Origin: CBDDFN01 sp965227065
Lineage (GTDB): Bacteria > Pseudomonadota > Alphaproteobacteria > SPJN01
Reading direction: 5' to 3'
Assembly: GCA_965227065.1 (NCBI GenBank)
Contig: CBDDFN010000018.1
Coordinates: forward strand, 1-60,741
DNA: 60,741 nt
Shown: in pieces, positions 9,401 through 16,621 of the stretch
Layout: each line of letters begins with the position of its first letter
Position numbering within the stretch: the first letter of the stretch is position 1
Translations under genes and position numbers: made by a program
The notes under the pieces: model-generated
What the model saw: only the letters and a program-made list of their open reading frames with translations
Told to the model about the DNA's origin: nothing
The model's database searches: none

Positions 9401-10549
9401 ATGACCGATACTGGATTGATGCGGTTCGACAGCCGGGGCGTGATCGGCTTTTCCGAGGAACAGGCCGAGATTCTCGATGTTGCGATCAATTTTTGCCGCG
9501 ATAAAAGCCCGATTGAAAAGGTCCGTGCGCTGATCGAAGGCGACAAGGGCTTTGACCCAGCCGTATGGACTGAGCTTGCTGAACTGGGCTGGCTCGCCAT
9601 TGCGCTGCCTGAAGAGTTTGGCGGCATTGGCCTGTCTTTGGCCGAAGTTGTGCCGGTTGTGGAACAGATGGGCCGGCGCTTGATGAACACGCCTTTTATC
9701 CCTACCACACTTGCCGCCCAGGCCTTGCTTGCCGGGGGGACCGATGCGCAAAAGACTGACTTGCTGCCCAGGCTCGCGGCTGGAACGATCGGCACGCTTG
9801 CGCTTTATGAGGGCCATGGTGATTGGGATTTGAGCCACATCACCGCGACAGCGGCGCGTGAAGGCGATGGTTTTGTGCTCACCGGCGAGAAGTTTCTAGT
9901 GCAGGACGCGGCGGAGGCCGAGTTTATTATCGCCACCGTCTCGCTGATGAATGCGCCCGCCCTTGTGGTGATCGACACCGCCAAGCTGCCCGATGGGGCT
10001 CTACGGCGCGAGGTCATTATTGATGAGACCAAACGCTCCTACGCCCTCACGCTTGATGGGGTGACGGTGGGGGCCGATGCGCTGCTCGACCCTGCAAAAG
10101 CAGGCGCGGCGCTGGAGGCTATCGAGATGGCCGCGGGGTTGTTGCTGTCTGCGGAAATGTGCGGCGCGGCGCAAAGCACGGTCGATTACATTGTCGAATA
10201 TCTCAACACCCGCAAGCAGTTCGGCAAGCTGATCGGCTCGTTCCAGGCGGTCAAACATCCCACGGTTGATGCCTATGTGAGCTATGAGAAGGCGCGCTCA
10301 CTGCTCTATAGCGCCGCCTACATGTTCGACCAGCAGGGCGAGGGCGAAATTGCCGTGCGCATGGCCAAGGCCGAGACGGGCGAGGCCCTGTCTTACGCGG
10401 CAGACCGCGCCATCCAGTTCCATGGCGGTTTCGGCTTTACCTATGATTGCGATGCGCAGCTTTACCGGCGCCGGGGCATCTATTCCGAAGCGGTGTTCGG
10501 CGATGCCATCTATCACCGCAAGAAGCTTGCGCCGCTCATGCTGGGCTAA
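9401..10549 (+). CDS. Acyl-CoA dehydrogenase (second of a tandem pair)
   Basis: A 382-residue acyl-CoA dehydrogenase. Motifs are WLAIALPEEFGGIGLSLAE, YLNTRKQFGKLIGSFQAVKH, and QFHGGFGFTYDCDAQLYRRR near the C-terminus. The in-frame ATG at 9278 would overlap the preceding gene by 112 bases, so ATG 9401, with AAGGAGAGA just before it, is the better start. It probably forms a heteromer with the preceding dehydrogenase. Its stop directly abuts the stop of the convergent yhhQ gene. Confidence 0.92.
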   Translation: MTDTGLMRFDSRGVIGFSEEQAEILDVAINFCRDKSPIEKVRALIEGDKGFDPAVWTELAELGWLAIALPEEFGGIGLSLAEVVPVVEQMGRRLMNTPFIPTTLAAQALLAGGTDAQKTDLLPRLAAGTIGTLALYEGHGDWDLSHITATAAREGDGFVLTGEKFLVQDAAEAEFIIATVSLMNAPALVVIDTAKLPDGALRREVIIDETKRSYALTLDGVTVGADALLDPAKAGAALEAIEMAAGLLLSAEMCGAAQSTVDYIVEYLNTRKQFGKLIGSFQAVKHPTVDAYVSYEKARSLLYSAAYMFDQQGEGEIAVRMAKAETGEALSYAADRAIQFHGGFGFTYDCDAQLYRRRGIYSEAVFGDAIYHRKKLAPLMLG

Positions 10550-11281
10550 TCATTTGTCATTGAGCGAGAAGGGGGTGAAGTCTGTGTCGGTATCATAGAC
10601 CTCGCCCCCTTCGGCGCGTTTGAGCAGCCCGATCACGGCATAGGTGATCGGCGTGAACAGAATTTCAACCGACAGCTTGATGGCAAAATTGGTGGCGATG
10701 ACGGCCAGCACCGTATCGGTGCTCCATATCCCCCAAAAGGCCAGCGGATAGAAAATCAGACTGTCCACGCCCTGACCGGCAATGGTGGAGCCGATGGTAC
10801 GCGTCCACAACATGCGCCCGCGCGTCCACAATTTCATCTTGGCCATGACATAGGCATTGACGAAATCGCCGACCCAATAGGCGACCATGGAGGCAAGGGC
10901 AATCCGCCAGGTTGAGCCGAAAGCAACCTCAAGCGCGGGTTGCAACACCGCATTGAACGGCTCGCCGTCCGAGGGCGGCATGGCGATGATCACCTGGCTC
11001 ATAACACTTGCGAAGATGAGCGCGGCAAAGCCTGCCCAGATTGCGCGGCGCGCCCGGCCATAGCCATAGACTTCGGTCAGCACGTCGCCGAAAATGTAGG
11101 AGACGGGGAAAAAAAGATTGCCCGCCCCGAAGGTGATCAGCCCGATCAAGGGAAGCGTGACATCGACGGCTTTCGCCGTGCCGATCAGATTGGCGCACAG
11201 CAACACCACCACCATGCCGACCATGCACAGATCGTAATAGCGGGGGTGTTTGAGTGTCGGGGCGTGAGGCGTTTCGGTCAT
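10550..11281 (-). CDS. yhhQ: Queuosine precursor transporter (YhhQ family)
   Basis: A 243-residue integral membrane protein with about six hydrophobic segments and the YhhQ/ECF-like signatures SYIFGDVLTEVYGYGRARR and GSTIAGQGVDSLIFYPLAFWG. The family imports queuosine precursors (preQ0/preQ1) for tRNA modification. There is no clear Shine-Dalgarno before this ATG; the start codon sits at the base of a perfect 12-bp hairpin (11281-11310), so translation may be controlled there. The next in-frame Met is 20 codons in, within the first membrane helix, and is less likely. Confidence 0.88.
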   Translation of the reverse strand: MTETPHAPTLKHPRYYDLCMVGMVVVLLCANLIGTAKAVDVTLPLIGLITFGAGNLFFPVSYIFGDVLTEVYGYGRARRAIWAGFAALIFASVMSQVIIAMPPSDGEPFNAVLQPALEVAFGSTWRIALASMVAYWVGDFVNAYVMAKMKLWTRGRMLWTRTIGSTIAGQGVDSLIFYPLAFWGIWSTDTVLAVIATNFAIKLSVEILFTPITYAVIGLLKRAEGGEVYDTDTDFTPFSLNDK

Positions 11282-11310
11282 GGGACGAGACTAGCGCAAG
11301 TCTCGTCCCA
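11281..11310 (-). promoter_or_regulatory. Perfect inverted repeat at the yhhQ start codon
   Basis: TGGGACGAGACT (11281-11292) and AGTCTCGTCCCA (11299-11310) are perfect reverse complements around a 6-base loop. In the minus-strand transcript the distal arm ends at the A of the yhhQ ATG. No Shine-Dalgarno or T-run accompanies it, so it is not a classical terminator for the upstream gene. It could control yhhQ translation or be a protein-binding site. Confidence 0.6.
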
Positions 11311-11333
11311 GAAAAGCCCTAAGTGAGGGGCTT
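11311..11333 (-). terminator. Intrinsic terminator of the 56-residue lipoprotein gene
   Basis: On the minus strand AAGCCC, an 8-base loop, then GGGCTT is followed by TTTTC. The stem overlaps the TAA stop of the small lipoprotein gene. The 6-bp stem is short but correctly placed with a short T-run. Confidence 0.55.
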
Positions 11334-11502
11334 AGTTCTTGCCATTGCCGTCATTGCGGACGTCTTCGAGCACATCAAATTCGCCATCGCCTTCATTGAC
11401 TTCATCGCCGACGGCATAGCCAGCCCCTGCCGCTGCCACAAGACAGCCGCCCAACATGGGGGCAGTGAATAAAAGAAGAGCGAAAGTTGCAATGATACGC
11501 AT
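11332..11502 (-). CDS. Small lipoprotein, paralogue 1 (56 aa)
   Basis: A 56-residue frame too short for most gene callers, but with GGAGG 8 bases before the ATG. It has a hydrophobic signal peptide ending in a lipobox (PMLGGC, Cys20), then a short acidic tail NEGDGEFDVLEDVRNDGNGK. It is clearly paralogous to the gene at 11563-11736: both share GAGY, GDE, NEGDG, LEDVR and the terminal GNGKN. I do not recognise the family. It is probably a mature periplasm-facing lipopeptide of about 37 residues. Confidence 0.75.
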   Translation of the reverse strand: MRIIATFALLLFTAPMLGGCLVAAAGAGYAVGDEVNEGDGEFDVLEDVRNDGNGKN

Positions 11503-11562
11503 GGCGCAATCCTCCTTGGTTAGGAGAAGAACGCGCGGGCCGCCCGATTGTTCCCGGTTTTG

Positions 11563-11736
11563 CTAGTTCTTGCCGTTGCCCTTGCCGCGCACATCTTCAA
11601 GCGGGTCGAACTTGCCGTCGCCTTCATTGATTTCGTCACCCGCGACATAGCCCGCCCCGGCGGCAATGCCGAGCAGGCAGCCGCCCATGACCGGCGTGAG
11701 ACCGAGCAGTATCAGAACTGTAGCAATGCGTGTCAT
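11563..11736 (-). CDS. Small lipoprotein, paralogue 2 (57 aa)
   Basis: A 57-residue frame with GGAGG 7 bases before the ATG, a signal peptide and lipobox (PVMGGC, Cys20), and a tail similar to paralogue 1 (GAGYVAGDEINEGDG, LEDVR, GNGKN). The two genes are in tandem, 60 bases apart, both with good ribosome-binding sites, which argues that both are real and arose by duplication. A 7-bp hairpin lies just upstream of the ribosome-binding site. Function unknown. Confidence 0.75.
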   Translation of the reverse strand: MTRIATVLILLGLTPVMGGCLLGIAAGAGYVAGDEINEGDGKFDPLEDVRGKGNGKN

Positions 11737-11752
11737 GGTGCACCCTCCTTCA

Positions 11753-11773
11753 AGCCAGAGTTTATATCTGGCT
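11753..11773. promoter_or_regulatory. Hairpin between sulfotransferase and mini-lipoprotein genes
   Basis: AGCCAGA (11753-11759) and TCTGGCT (11767-11773) form a perfect 7-bp stem with an AT-rich 7-base loop. In minus-strand RNA it lies after the sulfotransferase stop and just before the GGAGG of the mini-lipoprotein. No T-run follows it on that strand, so it may be an RNA-processing or stability element rather than a terminator. Confidence 0.4.
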
Positions 11774-11787
11774 AAAAAATAGGGCGA

Positions 11788-12822
11788 TCATGCGGCATAG
11801 CCCAGGACCTCAAGTCCCGGTGCGCAGGCTTTTTCCAGCTCGTCGCGATCGGCCTTGGGCAAGTCCTTCCAGTTCGACCGGCCCCGGCGCGGCATTTGCG
11901 CGGCGCGGTACAGCCAGTCCTCGCATTCAAGCGCGGGATCGACAAAGCGGATGAACTCGCGCAGATGTTCGACCGGCTCGGCGACCAGTTCCTCATAACA
12001 GACATCATATTTCTGCTTGGCGGGAACCGATTTGAGGTGGCCAACACCAATTTCGACCATGGCCGACCAGAAGGCGCCAATGTCCTTGAGCGGCAAGGGC
12101 GTCACAAGCTGCTTGTCGAGATTGACTATGTGCTGGGCGAACGGTTCGGCAAAGGCGATCAGCCGGTTGGAGCTCAACTCAAACGGCTCGCGCATCAGAT
12201 CAATGCCGATTTTGCGGAAGCGCACCCAATTGTGGGCAAATGCCCGCACGCCGGGGTGATTGTTGATCGACAGCGCCACGTCGCGGCCGTCGCGATAGAC
12301 ATGCACCAGTTTGGCCTCAGGGAAATGCTTGTGAATTTCGCGCACCATCGACAAAGACGCGCCAGAGCGTTCCACCCAGTGGGGCGAGCCTGCCTCTTCG
12401 GCGATCCAGTCAAACAAGAAGCGGTAATGCTGCGCCAGCGGTGCGCGGGGCCGTTCTTCAATCATCGGCTGCAACCGGTCATAGACCGCATCTGGGTCTT
12501 GAAACAGAAAGGGTAATGTCACCCGCAGGATCGGCGGCAAGGTTTCATTGGTGTAGCGGCCATTCTCTAGCGGATACAAAAACTCATCGGGACAATTGTC
12601 GGGGTTCAGAGCCTTGGAAACGCCGGGGCGAACTTGCGAAAGCAGTTTCCAGAACTGCTTGCCGGTCGGGTTGCGCAACACAAAGGCGCGGGGTTCGACA
12701 CACGCAAACAATTCCGAGATCGATGTCATGCCGGGGTGAATATCGACCAGGTTGGACATAAGGGTTGAGCCGCACCGGCCCGAAGAAACGATAAACGCAC
12801 CATCATAAGAGGACTGTGTCAT
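11788..12822 (-). CDS. PAPS-dependent sulfotransferase family protein (copy 1)
   Basis: A 344-residue sulfotransferase-fold protein. The 5'-phosphosulfate-binding loop is SSGRCGSTLMSNL near the N-terminus, and the 3'-phosphate-binding segment is VYRDGRDVALSINNHPGVR at about residue 175. The family transfers sulfate from PAPS to a hydroxyl or amine of lipids, sugars or small molecules; the acceptor is unknown. It is a close relative of the next gene upstream, with 3 bases between them, so the pair is a tandem duplication within an SDR-sulfotransferase-sulfotransferase operon. Confidence 0.88.
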   Translation of the reverse strand: MTQSSYDGAFIVSSGRCGSTLMSNLVDIHPGMTSISELFACVEPRAFVLRNPTGKQFWKLLSQVRPGVSKALNPDNCPDEFLYPLENGRYTNETLPPILRVTLPFLFQDPDAVYDRLQPMIEERPRAPLAQHYRFLFDWIAEEAGSPHWVERSGASLSMVREIHKHFPEAKLVHVYRDGRDVALSINNHPGVRAFAHNWVRFRKIGIDLMREPFELSSNRLIAFAEPFAQHIVNLDKQLVTPLPLKDIGAFWSAMVEIGVGHLKSVPAKQKYDVCYEELVAEPVEHLREFIRFVDPALECEDWLYRAAQMPRRGRSNWKDLPKADRDELEKACAPGLEVLGYAA

Positions 12823-12825
12823 AAG

Positions 12826-13857
12826 CTACTGCCTGTAGCCGAGCGCTTCCAATCCTGGCTCACAGGCCCGCTCAAGCTTATCGCGCTCAACAGGGGGCAG
12901 GGATTGCCAGTCGGATCGTCCGGCGGTTGGGATATGTGCGGCTCGCGCAATCCAGTCTTCGTCAACATGCCCCGGATCGACAAAGTGGATAAACGCGCGC
13001 AACACGGCGGGGGGATCGGCCAACAGGTCTTCATAAGCGAGATCCATTTTTTGGCCGGCAGGAATTTGTTTGAGATTTTCAAGCCCGACCTCAATCAAGG
13101 CAGACCAGAAGGCGCCGATCTCGTCGGGTTCAAGGGGGGTGGCGAGCTGTTTTTCAAGCCCCGCAAAAGGCGCTACAAAGGGTTCAAGCATGGCGATCAG
13201 CCGATTGGTGCCAAGCTCAAAAGGCGGGCGCAGCAAATCTATGCCCAGTTTGCGCATGCGCAGCCAATTGTGGGCGAACAGGCGCATGGAAGGGTGGTTG
13301 TTGATCGACAAGGCGACATCGCGGCCATCACGATAGACGTGGATGAAGCGGCCTTTGGGGTACATGGCAAAAAGCGAATTGACCATGGCGAGCGATCCGC
13401 CTGAGCGTTCCACCCAGATTTTCTTGCCCGCATAGCCGGTCAGCCAGTCAAACAGAAAACGGTAATGATCAGCCAAAGGGGCGCGCGGGCGCGCCTCGAT
13501 CACCGGCTTGAGTTCAAAGAACAGCGCATCGGGATCATCACTGATAAAGGGCAGGGTGACGAACAGGATCGGCGGCAGCGTCTTGCGGTCAAACGCGGCG
13601 TCCGGCGTGAAGCGGTAGAGAAATTCCTTGGGGTTCTGGCCGGGGTCGAAGGTTTTCGCCGCGCCTGGTGCGGGCTTGGCCAGCACGCTCCAGAACTGTT
13701 TGCCGGTGGGATTTTTGTAGATGAAGGCCCGGCTCACGACCGACATGAAGAATTCCGAAACCGACAGAATGGCGGGATGCTCATTCACCAGTTCGGACAT
13801 CAATGTCGAGCCGCATCGTCCCGTCGAGACGATGAAAGCGCCGGGGTGCGCGCTCAT
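12826..13857 (-). CDS. PAPS-dependent sulfotransferase family protein (copy 2)
   Basis: A 343-residue paralogue of the downstream sulfotransferase, with STGRCGSTLMSELV as the 5'-phosphosulfate loop and VYRDGRDVALSINNHPSMR as the 3'-phosphate segment. The start at 13857 (MSAHPGAFIVSTG) overlaps the SDR stop as ATGA, implying translational coupling, and aligns with copy 1; the upstream in-frame ATG at 13896 would add 13 residues inside the SDR gene and is disfavoured. Acceptor unknown. Confidence 0.88.
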   Translation of the reverse strand: MSAHPGAFIVSTGRCGSTLMSELVNEHPAILSVSEFFMSVVSRAFIYKNPTGKQFWSVLAKPAPGAAKTFDPGQNPKEFLYRFTPDAAFDRKTLPPILFVTLPFISDDPDALFFELKPVIEARPRAPLADHYRFLFDWLTGYAGKKIWVERSGGSLAMVNSLFAMYPKGRFIHVYRDGRDVALSINNHPSMRLFAHNWLRMRKLGIDLLRPPFELGTNRLIAMLEPFVAPFAGLEKQLATPLEPDEIGAFWSALIEVGLENLKQIPAGQKMDLAYEDLLADPPAVLRAFIHFVDPGHVDEDWIARAAHIPTAGRSDWQSLPPVERDKLERACEPGLEALGYRQ

Positions 13858-14660
13858 TTTGTGCGCTCTATGCGTTTTTTGGTGCCGCCCTTCCACTGGC
13901 TCGACAAGGCCATGTTGAGCAGGGTGGGGAAGACCCCCAGAATGCGGACGGGAATATTCTGACTGCCGGGAATGACAACTTCGCGCTTGGGCTTGTTGGC
14001 GAGGCCAATGATTTTTTCAGCGACCTTGTCAGGCGTCAGGGTCGGCTGGGCAAAGCTCAACGCATTGGCTTCATGGCCGACCTGCACAGCCAGCATATTG
14101 GTTTCCACCGCTGCGGGATGGACCAGCGACAGCTTGACCGGCGTGTCCTTGATCTCCTGTTCAAAGCCGTAAACCAGCGAGCGCACCGCATGTTTGGAGG
14201 CCGAGTAGAAGCACTGGCCGCGCAGGGACACAAAGCTTGCCATGGAGCCCAGCGTGATGATGTGGCCATGACCCTGGTCCAGCATCAGCCTGGTGGCGGC
14301 ATGAAGGCCCAGCGCTGCGCCATAGACATTGACGTCGAGCATGGCTTTGAGCTGATCGGGGCTGGCGTCGAGGAAGTAGCCGGGCACCATCATGCCGGCA
14401 TTGTTGACCAGCACATCAACTGAACCGAACTGTTCGGTGGCGTAGGCAAGTGCGCCGTCCCACTGGGTGGCATCGGTGACGTCGAGCTCAATGGCCCGGG
14501 CCAGATCCCCCAAGGCGTTGGCATGGGCGAGCGCTGCGTCGAAATCCTTGTCGGCAATGACGACCTTGTGGCCTGCTTTAACCGCCAATGTGGCCGTTGC
14601 ACCGCCAATACCGCGTGCACCGCCTGTGATGAAAAACACTGACCCTTGCTTGAGCGCCAT
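13854..14660 (-). CDS. Short-chain dehydrogenase/reductase
   Basis: A 268-residue classical SDR with the N-terminal nucleotide loop TGGARGIGGATA, the NNAGMM motif, and the catalytic YSASKHA preceded by a Ser (TLGSMAS). It should oxidise or reduce a hydroxyl/keto group using NAD(P). ATG 14660 is chosen over ATG 14684 because GGAGGGG lies just upstream. It heads an operon with two sulfotransferases, suggesting that a hydroxyl made or unmasked by this enzyme may be the one sulfated, but that is inference. Confidence 0.9.
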   Translation of the reverse strand: MALKQGSVFFITGGARGIGGATATLAVKAGHKVVIADKDFDAALAHANALGDLARAIELDVTDATQWDGALAYATEQFGSVDVLVNNAGMMVPGYFLDASPDQLKAMLDVNVYGAALGLHAATRLMLDQGHGHIITLGSMASFVSLRGQCFYSASKHAVRSLVYGFEQEIKDTPVKLSLVHPAAVETNMLAVQVGHEANALSFAQPTLTPDKVAEKIIGLANKPKREVVIPGSQNIPVRILGVFPTLLNMALSSQWKGGTKKRIERTK

Positions 14661-14753
14661 GCTCACCCCTCCGATAGACATCATTTGTGTTTTGAAGGGT
14701 GAGTTTTAGCCCAGTTATGCTGCAATGCAATGTGGTGCTAAGTGCCGCAAAAT

Positions 14754-15152
14754 TCAGCGTTTTTTTTGCAACTGTGCTTCAATTTCCAGTTTGAGCGCTT
14801 CAACCGAGATCAGCACCTCCCAGCCCGTGCACACCAAAGCGGTTAACAGGGCCACAAGACTGGCCAAAAAGGCTGACTGGGCAACGGTTTGGGCCGACAG
14901 GGCGATGCCGAGCATGCAGATCACGCACAAAACAAAACTCAGAATGCAGGCGATCTGGGTAAAGCGGATCAGCTTGATGCGGAGAATGAAATTATTGAGC
15001 TGACCGCGACGATTTTTCTCGGGGGCCTCGGCCAGCAGGGTGCGGATCAACTGGCTGAGTGACAAGAATCGCTGCGTAAACGCCACGAAGAACAGCGAGA
15101 TCGCCGGGAACAGCAGGCCCGGTGCGGTATAATCGAGTGTTATGGCAGCCAT
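14754..15152 (-). CDS. DUF2721 family membrane protein
   Basis: A 132-residue membrane protein matching the DUF2721 pattern: PGLLFPAISLFFVAFTQRFLSL near the N-terminus, then a charged loop and two hydrophobic helices (IACILSFVLCVICMLGIAL, AFLASLVALLTALVCTGWEV), ending in a basic helix. ATG 15152 follows GGAGGGAGAAG; the upstream in-frame ATG at 15209 lacks such a site. Function unknown. Confidence 0.8.
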   Translation of the reverse strand: MAAITLDYTAPGLLFPAISLFFVAFTQRFLSLSQLIRTLLAEAPEKNRRGQLNNFILRIKLIRFTQIACILSFVLCVICMLGIALSAQTVAQSAFLASLVALLTALVCTGWEVLISVEALKLEIEAQLQKKR

Positions 15153-15230
15153 GCGCTTCTCCCTCCATCGCGGTGGCGTCTTGATGGCGTGTGTGGGGCG
15201 CGCCGTCAATTGGCCTGGTCTGTGACGGGA

Positions 15231-15887
15231 TCAGCGCGGGGGGTCCACCCGCTCAAAGCCCGACTGATTGACCCGCCACCAGCCCGCAATTGCGCAGCGC
15301 GCCGCCCGGGTCTGTTCCACCGCATGCCACTGGGTTTCGGCCATCATGAAGACCGCGGTCCCCGGTTCGGGCAAAACGCGGTGACACACATGATCCGTGT
15401 CGCCGTCATAAAGTGCGAGTGCGCCGTGCCAGTCGGCCCGCCATTCATCATTCAGATACAAAACAAGGGAGATGGTGCGGTTGCGCGCCCCGGCAAAACT
15501 GTCGCGATGGCGCGCATAAAACCCGCCTACAGGATAATGCGCATAATGGGCTTCAAACTCGAACAGGCCCAGAAAGGTCTGCTGGTTGAGGGCCCGGCGC
15601 AGCGCCTCGCTCCAATCGAGAAAGGCATCATGGATCGGTGTGCCGCGTTCGATCCACAGGGTCTGGGCCTTGCGGATTGTTGCGTCCCGGGTGGCAAGCT
15701 GTTCACGCCCGATGCCCGCCCGTCTGGTTTCGCCGCGCGCCAGGGCCTGATCGGCTTGGGCGCGCAGGGCAAGACGCGCCTCTTCGGTGATGAAATCGGG
15801 ACAGATTGCGTAGCCGGTATCAAACAGATCGGCGGTCAGCGCGGCCATGGCATTGTCGCCGGGCAGCGTGAAGAAAAGTTCGGTCAT
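15231..15887 (-). CDS. 2-oxoglutarate/Fe(II)-dependent oxygenase (prolyl-4-hydroxylase type)
   Basis: A protein of 218 residues (or 239 if the in-frame ATG at 15950 is used). The double-stranded beta-helix iron site is visible: HRD within GGFYARHRDSFAG gives the His-x-Asp pair, and QWHAVEQTRAARCAI gives the distal His and the Arg that binds 2-oxoglutarate. The family hydroxylates protein or small-molecule substrates. I prefer ATG 15887 because a GGAG lies upstream and the extra N-terminal residues look non-conserved, but this is uncertain. Confidence 0.82.
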   Translation of the reverse strand: MTELFFTLPGDNAMAALTADLFDTGYAICPDFITEEARLALRAQADQALARGETRRAGIGREQLATRDATIRKAQTLWIERGTPIHDAFLDWSEALRRALNQQTFLGLFEFEAHYAHYPVGGFYARHRDSFAGARNRTISLVLYLNDEWRADWHGALALYDGDTDHVCHRVLPEPGTAVFMMAETQWHAVEQTRAARCAIAGWWRVNQSGFERVDPPR

Positions 15888-16020
15888 GCGCGCGATGGGC
15901 TCCACACGGGCCGGGGCCGCTCTGCCCGGCGGACAGACCGGGATTTTCATCCCGGGCGCGGAGCGGTGCGCGTCCCGCTAGTGTAGACGCTCAGACCGCA
16001 AAAAATTCAATCGGAAATTG

Positions 16021-16042
16021 GGGGCGGCTTTGGGGCCGCCCC
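16021..16042 (-). terminator. GC-rich hairpin downstream of the MAPEG gene
   Basis: GGGGCGGC (16021-16028) and GCCGCCCC (16035-16042) form a perfect 8-bp stem with a 6-base loop, placed just after the MAPEG stop on the minus strand. The following minus-strand bases are CAATTTCC, a weak U-tract. It probably separates the MAPEG and oxygenase transcripts. Confidence 0.5.
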
Positions 16043-16067
16043 TTGCTTTTGTGCGGTGGTGACGAAC

Positions 16068-16454
16068 TCAGATCGTCACAAAAAGGGCGATCGCCATGGC
16101 CTGACCAAGCCCCCAGGCCAGCGTGCGCAGAACGCCAATATCGGCGATATAGAACACGCCGTAAGCGAGACGGGCGGCAACCCAGATCATCGCATACATG
16201 TCGGCAGTGGCGGTCGGGCCATCGCCAGTGACATGGTTAACCAGGACTGCTGCGGCAAACAGCGGAAAGGCCTCGAACGCATTTTGCTGCGCCCAGTTGG
16301 CGCGCTGTTGTGCGCCGGTCAGCGTTTGCAGCCATTCGCGCGGATTTTTGTTTTCAGTCGGTCCCAGCTTTTGCGGCCCCGACCATTTGGCAACGGCGGT
16401 CCACATAAACGGCATGAAGCCGCCAATTAAAATGCACCATAAGGCGATTGTCAT
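16068..16454 (-). CDS. MAPEG family membrane protein
   Basis: A 128-residue membrane protein with the bacterial MAPEG pattern: RANWAQQNAFEAFPLFAAAV in the second helix region, and a C-terminal helix with ARLAYGVFYIADI. MAPEG proteins relate to eicosanoid and glutathione metabolism in eukaryotes; bacterial members are mostly uncharacterised. ATG 16454 has GGGAGGG immediately upstream and gives the usual family length; the in-frame ATG at 16586 adds 44 residues without support. It is divergent from the P450 gene. Confidence 0.85.
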   Translation of the reverse strand: MTIALWCILIGGFMPFMWTAVAKWSGPQKLGPTENKNPREWLQTLTGAQQRANWAQQNAFEAFPLFAAAVLVNHVTGDGPTATADMYAMIWVAARLAYGVFYIADIGVLRTLAWGLGQAMAIALFVTI

Positions 16455-16621
16455 GATGACCCTCCCAGTCAATTCCCAGACACTTAGACGGGCGGGAGCA
16501 TAGAAATATTTCGCGTGCACGGCCATGGCGATCTTGACGGGGGCGCCATCTTTTCCTTTGCTAGGCGGGTTAGACATTGTGTCCAAAAACGGACCAGAAA
16601 AAGCGCCTTTGGGAGGCCATC

